The notes under the pieces were generated by a model, which was not told the DNA's origin, ran no database searches, and was given only the letters and a program-made list of their open reading frames with translations. Both the position numbers and the translations under genes were made by a program. 64,000 nt of DNA. It comes from Glossina fuscipes (lineage: Eukaryota; Arthropoda; Insecta; Diptera; Glossinidae). Positions 51,547 to 61,290 of the stretch are shown piece after piece. The first letter of the stretch is position 1. Each line of letters opens with the position of its first letter. The stretch is from NCBI RefSeq assembly GCF_014805625.2, contig NW_023998476.1:2036786-2100785 (forward strand), read 5' to 3'.

Positions 51547-51879
51547 CTTGGTTTGAGCGTTAGTAAATGTGTCGTTAAATTTGATATATAATATTATTAT
51601 TTATATATTTTAGTGTTTGCTAGATTAAAGTTTTCTTGATTGTTCGTGTTATATGTCCGTCACGTAACTTTTTTTTAAATTTGTATTAAAAGATGCATGT
51701 TCGTCCGCCACGTAGGATAGAACAGATAAGCGAGGAATAAATTCCTTTGTGTAAGAAGTAATATAGTACATGAGTATAAAGTGTCATATGAAGAAATTGA
51801 TGAGTGTGAGAGTAAAAAAGGGCAAAAGAGAGTAGGTTCATAATCTAACTGTCATAGTTTCTTTATCGTGCATAGCACC

Positions 51880-52072
51880 CTAATAAGACTGACGTCGGCG
51901 TTCATCGTGAACACTGGAACGTCGATTTTTTCTTTCAAGTATTTTGTTTTTAGGTTCGATATTATCTACGGAAACGTTTAACTTAGATTGACGCACATTT
52001 TGATCGGGACTTACATTGCCTTCAAAGCTGTGTCGACTACTGTGCGGCGAATGTGAAGGATTGGAATCTTTT
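51880..52072 (-). CDS. 3'-terminal coding exon, unidentified protein (Ser/Arg-rich C-terminus)
   Basis: On the minus strand an acceptor ATTATCAG| at 52,073-52,080 opens a frame of 63 residues ending in TAG at 51,880-51,882. It reads KDSNPSHSPHSSRHSFEG, then NVSPDQNVRQSKLNVSV, then KNKILERKNRRSSVHDE and RRRQSY. The phase is 2 (the first base completes a codon from the previous exon). The composition is that of a disordered, phosphorylatable tail with RRSS and RRRQS sites, typical of signalling or channel protein C-termini. The earlier exons are not in the neighbouring 350 bases; they must lie within or beyond the transposon cluster that starts at 52,440, which would then sit in an intron of this gene. 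I could not identify the gene. Confidence 0.55.
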
Positions 52073-52797
52073 CTGATAATTCCGATTAAAACACCAATAT
52101 GTTACATTTGAAAAGCTTAAGGAATCTAGTCGGACTATTAAATTCGAAACATGTGTTTGTATAAAATTTGCTGCCTTTATGGAGTAAGCATATATATTCT
52201 CAATAATTCCAACGATGTGAGAATAAGAGTGCAATTTGTTTACAATTTTTAATATTGTTCAAGTATTTGTATAAAAATTGAGTGCATGCGAGAGTAAGCG
52301 TATAAAAAGTTACTCTGTATTTGTTTAGAATTGAGAAAAATTGAAAAAGTCAGTCTGCATTTGCAAACAACCGCCTGCTTAATTGAAAAAACGATTAAGA
52401 AATACTTCACCGTATCTTATATTGAATATATTTTTTTAAACGTTTATATGCCTTGTTGAAACGATTTAAAAAAAGAAAAGATTGCGAAGTAAGCTGTTAA
52501 ATTGTGAGAATGTAAAATGTTAAGCATGCTGTGGTTAGGAAGACCAGATATACTTAATTTGCGAAATGTGGAATGGCGAATAGAAGTGGTAAAATTCGGA
52601 CAGATAAATAGGATATGATCAGAAGGTCGTAAGACTCCACATGTGCATAAAGAGCTGCTTATTATATTAATTTTGAATAGATGAGCATTACATCTCGTCT
52701 GAGTAAACATCAGCTTCTTAATAACGCAAATGATGTCACGTCTAAGACCGCAATCGATAAACCAAGGAGCTTTACTTATCTGTGAAAATAAAGAGTG

Positions 52798-53199
52798 TCA
52801 ATAGCAACCATAAGGTGAATTATACCAAGAAAGAACTGAATGCTTTTCGTCAATTGCCTTTAAATCCGCAGAAGGTGCAATTTTCCCTGCAGTGTTTTTG
52901 CCAAGAATGCCCTTGTGACTGGGCACCCACAGAAAGTGAAAATAAAACTTATCAAATTTGAGGTTATAAAGTAAAGAACTGATTTCTAATATGTAGGGGT
53001 GAATTTTGCGTGAGGGAAATGATTGTAAGGCGGATAAGACAGATTTACTGTCTGACAATGTAACGAATTTGTTTTGAGGCTGAGTATTCGCTAGGCGGAT
53101 CTCTTCCAGGATCGCAAGACATTCAGTCAAAAATATAGTGCCATATGGGTAATTTGGCAGGTATGCTTCTATGCTAATATCTGTGAAACCGAACGACAC
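52798..53199 (-). pseudogene. RNase H domain of the I-like element
   Basis: The open frame shows the RNase H order: ECLAILEEIRLA (catalytic Glu), VTLSDSKSVLSALQSF (catalytic Asp in SDS), then FLWVPSHKGILGKNTAGKIA. The WVPSHxGxxGN phrase is retained, but the final catalytic Asp of 'GNExAD' is changed (GKNTAG). It is part of the pol polyprotein of the surrounding element, not a gene of its own. Confidence 0.7.
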
Positions 53200-53419
53200 T
53201 GCTTATAACATCGGTCTTAGATCCATCAGTAAAAATGAGCGAAAATTATTTCTATTTGGTATTGACTAATTGCAGGTCGAAAGTATTGAGAACCAAGGAG
53301 ACTTTTGAATAAGCTATATATCAGTTCTTAGAAAGTTGAAGTTAAGTTTTGAAAGCAAAAATTTTAAAAATTTAAGGATATATAAAGTTGTAAATGAAAG
53401 GTAAAGGCGGATGATTCTT

Positions 53420-54230
53420 AGAAGATAGAATTTTCTAATTTTGGTCTAATTAATTCAAAATACCTCAATGAGTTGAAAGCGGAGAAAGAAAGGACAAAGC
53501 CCAAAAAGTCGAAAGTTTTAACAAACAGAGTAGAAGAACCATGTACGAGAAGAGGAGTAACCGTAGGGTCTATTCTTTTTTTTTTGAAAACCCACGCATT
53601 TGATCTTATTAACTGAAAGAGTGAGTTGGAGCGACTTGAGTTGGGAGAAAATACTGTCGGGGGCAGTTTGCAAAGCACGCGTGCATATTTCTAGATCAGC
53701 GTTGGAACCAAGAACAACAAGATCGTCGGCATAGTCCAAAATTGAGATGTTCTCATGTGAAGGAAACTGAAATGTTTGTAATATATAAAATAAAACAAAG
53801 AGCACTCTATGCAGATCTTTGAGTAACGCCTGGAAAGATCTCCTTTGTACAACAACATCATCGTTGTTATTTAACATGTTCTTACAGAGAAAAAGTTTAT
53901 ATAATATATTATAGAATTTCGTAGGGAGATTCAAACGCTGAGGCTATGTTCAGAAAGCAGGTAACGAGAATGTGATTCTTACCAAATGCTGAGTTGATTA
54001 CAGACAACACAGTGACATGGGCAGGTCTGTAACGCCTAAAACCAATTTGAAAAGTGATGACGAGACATTTAAATTTGAGACATCATTCTAAGTGAGTATA
54101 ACACCTCCACGAAAATTTTTTTCAGGGCGGAAACTAAGACAATACATCTGTAGGAATTAAGGTCAGTTGGCGAGCTATTCTTTTTTCTTGAAGGGAAGAT
54201 TTGGAAGTCGTACCACTAAGAGGGTGCATA
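53420..54230 (-). pseudogene. reverse transcriptase of the I-like element
   Basis: Recognisable motifs on the minus strand are SPTDLNSYRCIVLVSALKKI (54,160-54,100, corresponding to the 'YRPIxLxSxxxK' motif), CFLNIASAFESP (about 53,970-53,930, the LDxxxAFD motif), and LDYADDLVVLGSNADLEI (about 53,745-53,690, the YADD catalytic centre, intact). A NKIKCVGFQKKK phrase follows. Several frameshifts separate the motifs. The 'LQGS' motif region is damaged. Confidence 0.7.
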
Positions 54231-54329
54231 ACCGGTAATTAGAATGCTGTTAAATATTTTAGTGGAATTAACCTGTTTTCAATATGCAAAATTTTGTTAC
54301 GAATATCTTCTAAGCTCGGAGGCAACTCT

Positions 54330-55300
54330 TTTTAGAGCCTAATGGCTTTAGCGGAAGATATGCCACATAAAAAAAAATTACCACGTTTGTTATCAAGTGA
54401 CACAGAAGGGACTGTAGGACCACCAGAAGATCTATACTTCTCATCCATGTTTAACGTCCGCATCTTGCATGAAGCCTTAATCGGACGGGTTGCCTCTAAG
54501 TATCGGAAATTAGTATAACTCAATTTGGGAGTTACCGAATTAGAAAATGGATGTGGGCCATTTTATCGCTCACTGGTTTGCATCGAGCCCTATCTAAACA
54601 CCTCTTCGACAGTTCTCCACGAAATTTCGAATTAACGACAACCACCTCGATACTTGCCGAAAGGCCTTACCCAAGCGGTCAGCAAGAAGACATTCTCCCG
54701 ACAGTCAAATGGGTGCAGGTTTGTACTAGAAGCAATCCTACTTTTGAGCAACCTGACCCCCGTGGACACCCACTAAACTTCGTGGCTCATCGTAAAACGT
54801 AGACCATGCTATACAGTTTTGTGTGATTTCTTTCTGTACGCAGCCGTAGCTACTTTTGCCTTCGGACTCTCCACAGGTCCCGGTAAGCCTTCCAAACACT
54901 ACTTTTTATCGAGTAAATAATGCTTTCAAGATCCAGCACACACCCAATTGTGTGGTGGCCTTTTATATATCGCTGGCCATCATGCGGTTTGATGATCTCC
55001 ATAAAAGAGAACCGAAAGGAAGAAGAAAGATGGTCTATTTTCATTAAACCTATTCTTTGCCATTGACTACGCGACGCTCAGAAGCGGGAGTCACAAAAGC
55101 AGAAGTCAATGTTTATACAGAACACCACGAAAAAGTGAGGGTTTTGGTACGTCTATGTTCACCCACTGGGGATTCAGTAGATCCACTCTTGACCAGAAGG
55201 TCCAGCACGTTTGTCACAACACTCGTAAAATATCTATGTGGGTGTGGAACAATGAGAGGAAACGATGCCTCTAAAAATTCTCAGAGTACGCCAAGGATTT
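54330..55300. other. GC-richer segment splitting the I-like element, unidentified
   Basis: Between the reverse-transcriptase start and the endonuclease remnant lies about 1 kb whose base composition is clearly less A+T-rich than either side. Small open frames occur on both strands (plus 54,551-54,802 and 55,057-55,302; minus 54,332-54,523 with MDEKYRSSGGPTVPSVSLDN). None carries a motif I know. It could be an inserted element of another family, a solo long terminal repeat, or a captured genomic fragment. Edges are approximate and no target duplication was found. Confidence 0.4.
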
Positions 55301-55982
55301 GAAATTGACAAATCGCTATTGATATTTTCAAAAAAAATTTCCCAGTCTTTACCTTTTTCTGGCCTGAGAATATAAGTATATTCCTCTTTAACATCGACCA
55401 AAAATTTTAAATTTATTCTAGAAGGAAATCTTTTGCATTTATTTACTGCAAGTCTAAATTTGGAAGCGACTCGATTGCATACGGTGTTTCACCAAAGATT
55501 AGGAGGGTAGGATTTTTACGAAGTGTTTCAGCTTAGAGCATAAGTGAAAAACTTTGAGAATCTATCAAAGAAACAACTTGAAGAGTCGTTGATTTGTAAT
55601 ATTACGGATAGTATTGTTAAGTAAAGAGGATTTAATATACTTTGGAACATGGGTACGCGATTGGCAAAGGGGAATAGAATGCAAATGAACAATAATTTCG
55701 ACACTGAGAACTACCTAAGGTGTCTTTAGGGGTCCTTCAAATACTTACGTCAGATTAAGTGTACAGATCGAATGATATATGCAAGAAGAGATGGAACCAA
55801 AATTAGTAGAATCACCATTACTTAATAAGGCTCAACTGCTGCATTCAAGAAAATCTTGAATTTGTCTGCCTTTTGAATCGGAGAAGCGACTATCCCTATT
55901 GTGAACATTAAAATTACCCCGTATTAGTCCCGATATGTCGGATCTGAAAGAAAATAAACTGTTACTTGCAGAATCAGAAATA

Positions 55983-56004
55983 GAGTAAAAGCTCCTTATT
56001 CGCG
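55983..56004 (+). repeat. left terminal inverted repeat of the pogo-like element
   Basis: It matches the reverse complement of 57,049-57,070 at 21 of 22 positions and is preceded by the TA target dinucleotide. Confidence 0.9.
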
Positions 56005-56206
56005 GGGTATAAGTTCCATAAAAATGTCGCAAATACAGAAACCGTGAATACGGAATGGTAATTTATATGGGTTTATAGGGGATATGTTTCTAGGTGACAA
56101 AAAAAAAAAAAAAATCAATTATATAAACAAATCAATTTAATTGAAGTTTTTGAACATTTTGATTAGTTATCTTAAGGCTTAGTTTGAAGAATTTTGTAAG
56201 TTTCTC

Positions 56207-56905
56207 TTACTTGGCAGTTTCTAAAAGCTCCTTCAATTCAGACTGATACGCAGCAGTCGCATTAGCAATTTGCTCCTTAAAAATAAGACTTCGTTCCATA
56301 GACGGATCAAAGTTCATAAAGGAACCGCCAAGGTCATTTGCCATTCTTAAACCTTTACTAAGACTTTTCAAATTAAATGTCACGTTTCCAGTGCTTGTGG
56401 AAGCCTCTTCTTCAATGGGCTGTGAAGTTGACATTTCTTCCAAGTTGATTTCAGTCAAATCTTTATCTTGCGATTCAAGAAATTCCTGAATATCACTTGA
56501 TTCTACCTGTTCGAACTCATCTCGTCCTATTCCATTCGCGATTTCGGTTATGTTTTCAGTCGTCATTTCCCGCAGTCAGAGCAAGCCACAATTTTTCCAG
56601 CATGACTTCAATGTGTGTGGCTTCAGTTGTTCCAATGATTCCTTTATGTTCACGATGCAATTTGCTACGTCAAATTTCTTCCTGCATTCCATAACATTCA
56701 TATCAGGATTACATTCCATATTATCCGATATGATCTTAAAGGTTCGTCTAATGTAATAGAGCTTAAAGGCCTGGATTATTCCCTGGCCCATAGGTTGAAG
56801 TAAAGCCGTCGTGTTGGGAGGTAAAAATGTCACTTTTATGTTTGGACGCATAGTTTCAAGTTAGCGAGGATGACCTGGTACATTGTCCCAGAGGTGCTTT
56901 AAAGT
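56207..56905 (-). pseudogene. pogo/Tigger transposase C-terminal part
   Basis: On the minus strand the catalytic-core end is visible: DNVPGHPR (second catalytic Asp, followed by a stop), IKVTFLPPNTTALLQPMGQG, IIQAFKLYYIRRTFK. This is the LPPNTTxLLQPMDQG signature of Tigger/jerky-type DDE transposases, except that the third catalytic Asp is Gly here (PMGQG). It goes on to LKSCWKNCGLL, an in-frame TGA, and then, still in the same frame, MTTENITEIANGIGRDEFEQ and an acidic tail ending at 56,207. One stop and the active-site change make it inactive. Confidence 0.85.
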
Positions 56906-57048
56906 ATAAATTCTGTTTTTTTAAATAAGTTTCAACTTCAGAAACAAAACAATTTTGACACGAGTCACAAAAAATCTCTGAATAAAGAAATTTAAAGCCG
57001 CGAATATGGGAAATGGGGTCGCGTTTTTTAATCTGCGAATAAAGGATG

Positions 57049-57070
57049 CGCGAATAAGGAGCTTTTACTG
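57049..57070 (-). repeat. right terminal inverted repeat of the pogo-like element
   Basis: It is the partner of the left inverted repeat and is followed by TA at 57,071-57,072. Degenerate copies of its inner GCGAATA word occur just inside (about 56,999 and 57,033). Confidence 0.9.
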
Positions 57071-57729
57071 TATTACAATTAAGTGGAATATAACAACTAA
57101 TTATCAAAAGTTGCCCAAAGGAAGTGTGAATTTTGCATTTGGAAGCTTCAATGGGTGCATAATTGCAAAATTGAAAGTTTAAGAGAATGAAATCTTGTTA
57201 GATATTTATTTATTTTTATTTTATCCATTTATACGTGAAATTCAACTAAAGAAAATTACAGTCGATTTCAGTGCATCTTACTAGAAAATTGTATACTAAT
57301 TGTTTTAAAACTAGTATACAATAAAAAGGAAGAAAAACAGAAGAATAATAATAACAAAGTAATTTTAAAAATAAATTAAATAGTTAAAAATGTATGTTCA
57401 TGCATAAAGAAATAAAAAGAGAAAAAAAAAAGAAAAAGCATGTACACAGCTAGCACAGAAGCACACCCGCAACAAGAACAGATCCAGATTGCAAGTGAAC
57501 CCCTAAACGATTGCAAACATGCATAAGCTTGGCAACCGACGCGTTAACAACACAATATAATTTTCGAAATAAAAAAAAAGATATATTAAGAATGCAAGTT
57601 AGTTTAAGTACGACATAGGTAAATCGCGCGAATTAAGCAAAGCTGCTTTAATAGACTTGGAAGAGTCCGATAATGAGACTAAGTGGTAGACATCATTTAG
57701 GTTTCTGCAAACAACTCTGAGGGGTTGAG

Positions 57730-59591
57730 AGGCTCATAATTTTATTTACATTGACTAAGTTTAATCTAGATAAAGTGCCTAGAGAAGCGGTTAGGGGCAT
57801 GAAAGCTTATCTCACCAAGTAATGCGGGCGAGTCAATAGTACCATCTATGACTTTGAATAGAAAGGAAAGCCCAAAAACAAATCTATGTTTCCCAAGTGA
57901 CCTTAAGGATAATAGAAGCAACCTACTTTCATAGGGGGAAAGGGAGGCAATCGTCTCCCAACTAAAATTCCCAAGGACAAACGGCAAGAATTGCTTTTGA
58001 ACAGATTCAATTGAATCTACATAGCCCCTATAGGAAGGAGACCACACAACAGAGGCACACTCAAATATAGGTCTAGCCAAACTCATGTACAACCTTTTCG
58101 TAATATAAGGATCATCAAGCTCTTTGGAACACCTCTTTATAAACCAAGCGCGGACCTAGCTTTGCTTAACGAGAGCTAAATATGCATGTTAAAACGCAAC
58201 CTAAGGGCAAATAGAACGCCTAAGTCTGTGAGCAAATCGACGTCCTCCAACTTGTGCGAATCAATCAAATACTGAGTAATGAACGACTTCATTCTTGAGA
58301 AAGAAAGCTTCTTACAATTATTTAGATCTAGTTTCATAAGATTCAACGAGCACCATGCGTCTAAATTATTCAACCCAGTTTGAAGCTAGTGTGATTGCGA
58401 CTCTATGGAAAAGGAAGAAAAATCTTCACATCATCAGCATACATTAAGATCTGGATGGATTTAATCACCGAGAGCAAATTATTAATTTATTAATTAAATA
58501 AAATGGATCCTAAGTGGCTGCCTTGAAGTACGCCAGACCTCACGGGGAATTCATAGGAGGTGATGAAGTTAAACAAAACCCGGAGTGACCTATTATGCAG
58601 ATAAGAGCTTATTCATTTCACTAAATAGAAAAAAAAGCCAGAGGCTTGCAGTTTAAAAATAAGTAGTTTAGTAGCCACTAAAAAAACCTTGAAAACATGA
58701 CAAGTAAACTCTAACAGAATGGTGACCTTTCGAAATCCATGTTGGAGTGGAGAAATGTGCGATTTGATGGCAAAGGCCTAATGCTGAGTCACAATTCGCT
58801 CGAACAGTTTAGGCAAAACACCCAACTTGGCAATGCCGCTGTAGTTCTCAACAAGTTGCCTACGTACACTTTTGTGACTAGGAATAAGGAGAGTAGTCTT
58901 CCAACACAAAGGGAAAAACACCTAAATTCAAGGACTGGTTAAAAACCTTTGAGATAACACCGCATTGTTCCCCAGCACAAGATATAAGTGCACATGATGG
59001 GATTCCATCAGGTCCAGGCGCACAACTATATTTTAGAGAGCTCAACTCCTCAAAAACTTCATTTTCAGAAACACCCAAATTGGGAATTGAAACCAAATTA
59101 GTCATCGGGTTTGCGTAGTTTGGTGATAAATGGAAATTAGCAGTCGAAAAGTTTTGTCGGAAGTATTCAGCAAAGATGTTTGAGGTTTCAATATAATCCC
59201 AGGACTCAAAGATTTTAAAAGAAACATGCGAGGGATTTATTGAGATTTTTCCTTTGGAGGTGACAAATTTAAAAATGTATTTAGGATTAGCAAACAGAGA
59301 GGATTTAATGAACTGAAGGTATCTGCAATAATATTGATGGTTGAGGGAGTTAAATCTATGCCCCGCCACCGAGTAAGCGAAATAGTCGAGCGCAGAGCCA
59401 CTTTTCGAATATTTTTTGAACAGCGTGTTTTTTCTATTCTTGTAATATTTAATTGTCTTATTAAACCAGGGGGGACACCTGCTTCGAGGTCGGGATTGCT
59501 TAACAGGAACAGATGCAGAAATAGCTAGATTTAATGTATTGTAGAACGTTGACAGTAAGCGTTCAATACTTCCAGTTGAAAAATCAATCAT
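57730..59591 (-). pseudogene. reverse transcriptase of CR1-like copy B
   Basis: The linker and fingers occupy 59,591-58,878, ending in SSLKYSCAPGPDGIPSCALI (the SxxxxPGPDGIP motif). After frameshifts, the region 58,800-58,440 still shows a QHGF-like piece, SGVLQGSHLGSILF (the SGVPQGSxLGPxLF motif) and MYADDVKIF at about 58,430 (catalytic YADD intact). Next come AWCSLNLMKLDLNNCK and LTDLGVLF, then RPIFECASVVWSPSY and VDSIESVQKQFLPF at 58,092-57,766. This last part is nearly the same as in copy C. Several frameshifts and stops make it inactive. Confidence 0.75.
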
Positions 59592-59663
59592 AATATGTTA
59601 AAGATGAGATTTTAGCATTGAAACATTGATTTTATGGAAATCACAATATTTATTTGAAAAAGT

Positions 59664-60291
59664 TCAATTGGGAAGGTTACAGAAGTTCAACGAACCATCA
59701 TGCTTGTAATGAAAGAAAATACCCAATGCTGGATGATAAGGATCCTCAGATAAACTAAAAGAAAGACAACGATTAACACTAATCTCAGGAAAATTAACAA
59801 AGCAAAGATCAAGCAGTCTATCAATGCAATTGGGGGTACGATTGATTTGAACTAAGTTATGATCAAATAATTCATTAAAGAACGCAACAGTTCTATCAGA
59901 TGTAACACCACGTGGCTTGAGGCAAGTTGAAGTCACCCAACGCAATGAATATATCAGTAGGTTTAGATTGCTTGGCCAGTTCGCAAATGAGGGCGGCCCG
60001 TTCCTTATATACGGAAATATCCGAATTTGGGGGAATATATGAACAGGTCACATATAAGTGTTTATTAGAAAATTTCGCTCGAATGGCGACAAATTCAACG
60101 TCGGGAGTAATGGGAAATTCAATTGGATAGAAGGACACTGCCGCAGATATGGCAATTAGACCACCACCACCATTGCGATACAATCGATCATTTCTGAAAA
60201 CCTGACACGAATTATGGAAAAGTTCCGACGAATGTACATCAGGCTTTAACCAAGTTTCAGTGAAGGCCAAACAGGAAAACTCCGTGCTCAC
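59664..60291 (-). pseudogene. endonuclease domain of CR1-like copy B
   Basis: Apurinic-type endonuclease motifs appear in order: FTETWLKPDVHSSELF (catalytic Glu), FRNDRLYRNGGGGLIAIS, CSYIPPNSDISVY, and IFIALGDFNLPQATW (GDFN). After a frameshift near 59,920 come DHNLVQINRTPN, LDLCFVN and SEDPYHPALGI, the terminal catalytic region in which functional copies carry an 'SDHHPV'-type phrase. The motifs are well kept, so decay is moderate. Confidence 0.75.
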
Positions 60292-60520
60292 TGAGTTTTG
60301 GAAAGTATAACGAATTTTTAAATTTAGGTCCCTAACATTTTGGTAAATGAAAGATAATGAGCCTGAAGAAACATTTAGTCGGTCACGAGGGTTAAATTAG
60401 TTAATTACGGATCCAACTGGCCACAATGGCTTATTTAATAACATATCCTTGTCTTCAGTCGGAACTAGCATTTTAAAAGACAATATTGCTCTAGGTTGAG
60501 AAGCAGCGAATTTGAAAATA

Positions 60521-61284
60521 CTAACACTTTAAATTTACTGATGGGACTTTCAACACCAGATAACTTTTTATGTTATCCACAGATGTATCAGGTGCCAGTC
60601 TTGACACAAATATTGCCTTTCTGGGAGGAACTGCCGACAAACAAATGTCATTTCTACTAGGAACAGTAGGGTTCACGGCTAGGGAGTTTTGAGTTGGGAT
60701 GAATATAGAAGCGGTAACCACACTTGCACGAACAACTTGTGCGACGTGCCCAGTTTGGTGAACAGCGTTCACACTCAAACAGCCAGGAGAAGAGAACGGT
60801 TTATTATTCTGTTTATTAGTTTTAAACGATAATGCCTGAGTAGAGTGAGTGACGCCACTGGAAGAAGATAACCTAGTCACTTCAGCATAGCTGAGACCAG
60901 AAGGACTTCCCGGCTTATCCTTAACTTTTTTGTTATCGCCCAACTCAACGATAGCGAAAACGATAACTTTCTTTGTAGACATTGAGGAAGCGCTAACTTG
61001 TACTAACGAATCGGACTTGGGAGAACTCAGAGGTGGCGAATCACACGGTACGCTACGAGTTGTAACTTTACCAGCTGGGGAAGAAGATGAGTGCTCAATA
61101 TGACGACAGTCATCAATTCAGCACATGTCCATGGTAAGTCTTTTGATGGAACCAGGACTGTATCAGCAGCACGGCCGATAATACCAGCACGCTTTGCATG
61201 GCAAAAACGATCACAGAGTCAACACGAGATGATGATAGATTCTGGGCTTGCTTTCGCACGACATGATGTATATAAACAATTCAT
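60521..61284 (-). pseudogene. ORF1 of CR1-like copy B (PHD-like finger plus RNA-binding-like domain)
   Basis: From an ATG at 61,284 (MNCLYTSCRAKASPESIIIS) the frame shows C, a stop, LCDRFCHAKRAGII and later PWTCAEL. This spacing is like the PHD-type zinc finger that opens ORF1 in many such elements. After a frameshift near 61,100 a serine-rich linker leads to MSTKKVIVFAI (60,982), and the stretch RKAIFVSRLAPDTSVDNIKS near the end corresponds to the RNA-binding-like fold typical of insect ORF1 proteins. At least one stop and one frameshift inactivate it. Confidence 0.6.
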
Positions 61285-61290
61285 GTTCAG

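Larger units (their letters stand above)
55983..57070 (-). mobile_element. pogo/Tigger-type DNA transposon with TIRs and TA duplications, internally deleted
   Basis: Terminal inverted repeats of 22 bp (AGTAAAAGCTCCTTATTCGCG preceded by G on the left, C on the right; 21 of 22 identical) sit at 55,983-56,004 and 57,049-57,070. They are directly flanked by TA at 55,981-55,982 and 57,071-57,072, the pogo/Tc1 target duplication. Short GCGAATA words repeat just inside the right end. The 1,088-bp unit encodes only the C-terminal part of a DDE transposase on the minus strand. The DNA-binding and first catalytic parts are deleted, so it is non-autonomous. It lies within the endonuclease region of the I-like retroelement, whose reading frame resumes on the other side. 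Confidence 0.9.
52440..57190 (-). mobile_element. I-like non-LTR retrotransposon (with RNase H), decayed and interrupted
   Basis: Reading down the minus strand, pieces of one polyprotein appear in the expected order. There is an endonuclease piece at 57,073-57,190 and 55,600-55,980 (GNFNVHNRDSRFSDSKGRQI, then NGDSTNFGSISSCIYHSICT). Next comes the reverse transcriptase at 54,230-53,420 (NSPTDLNSYRCIVLVSALKK; CFLNIASAFESP; ISILDYADDLVVLGS). RNase H follows at 53,199-52,798, and a C-terminal zinc-knuckle-like piece at 52,710-52,444 (CNAHLFKIN ... CTCGVLRPSDHILFICP). Stops and frameshifts are frequent, so it is dead. Two foreign segments interrupt it: a GC-richer block at about 54,330-55,300 and a pogo-like element at 55,983-57,070. 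The order EN-RT-RNase H points to the I/R1/LOA group; the clade needs a tree. Confidence 0.75.
57195..61290 (-). mobile_element. CR1-like non-LTR retrotransposon, near full length, frameshifted (copy B)
   Basis: On the minus strand it runs from an ORF1 start near 61,284 through endonuclease and reverse transcriptase to a 3' end at about 57,200, which is marked by a (TAAA)n-like tail (TTTATTTATTTTTATTTTA on the plus strand, 57,203 onward). The protein order is: PHD-like finger and RNA-binding-type ORF1; endonuclease; reverse transcriptase; no RNase H. Its last 500 bases are related to copies A (4.9 kb) and C (62.8 kb), but clearly more diverged. Many stops and frameshifts are present. The 3' tetranucleotide tail and lack of RNase H suit the CR1/L2/Jockey assemblage; the exact clade is not established. 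Confidence 0.8.
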
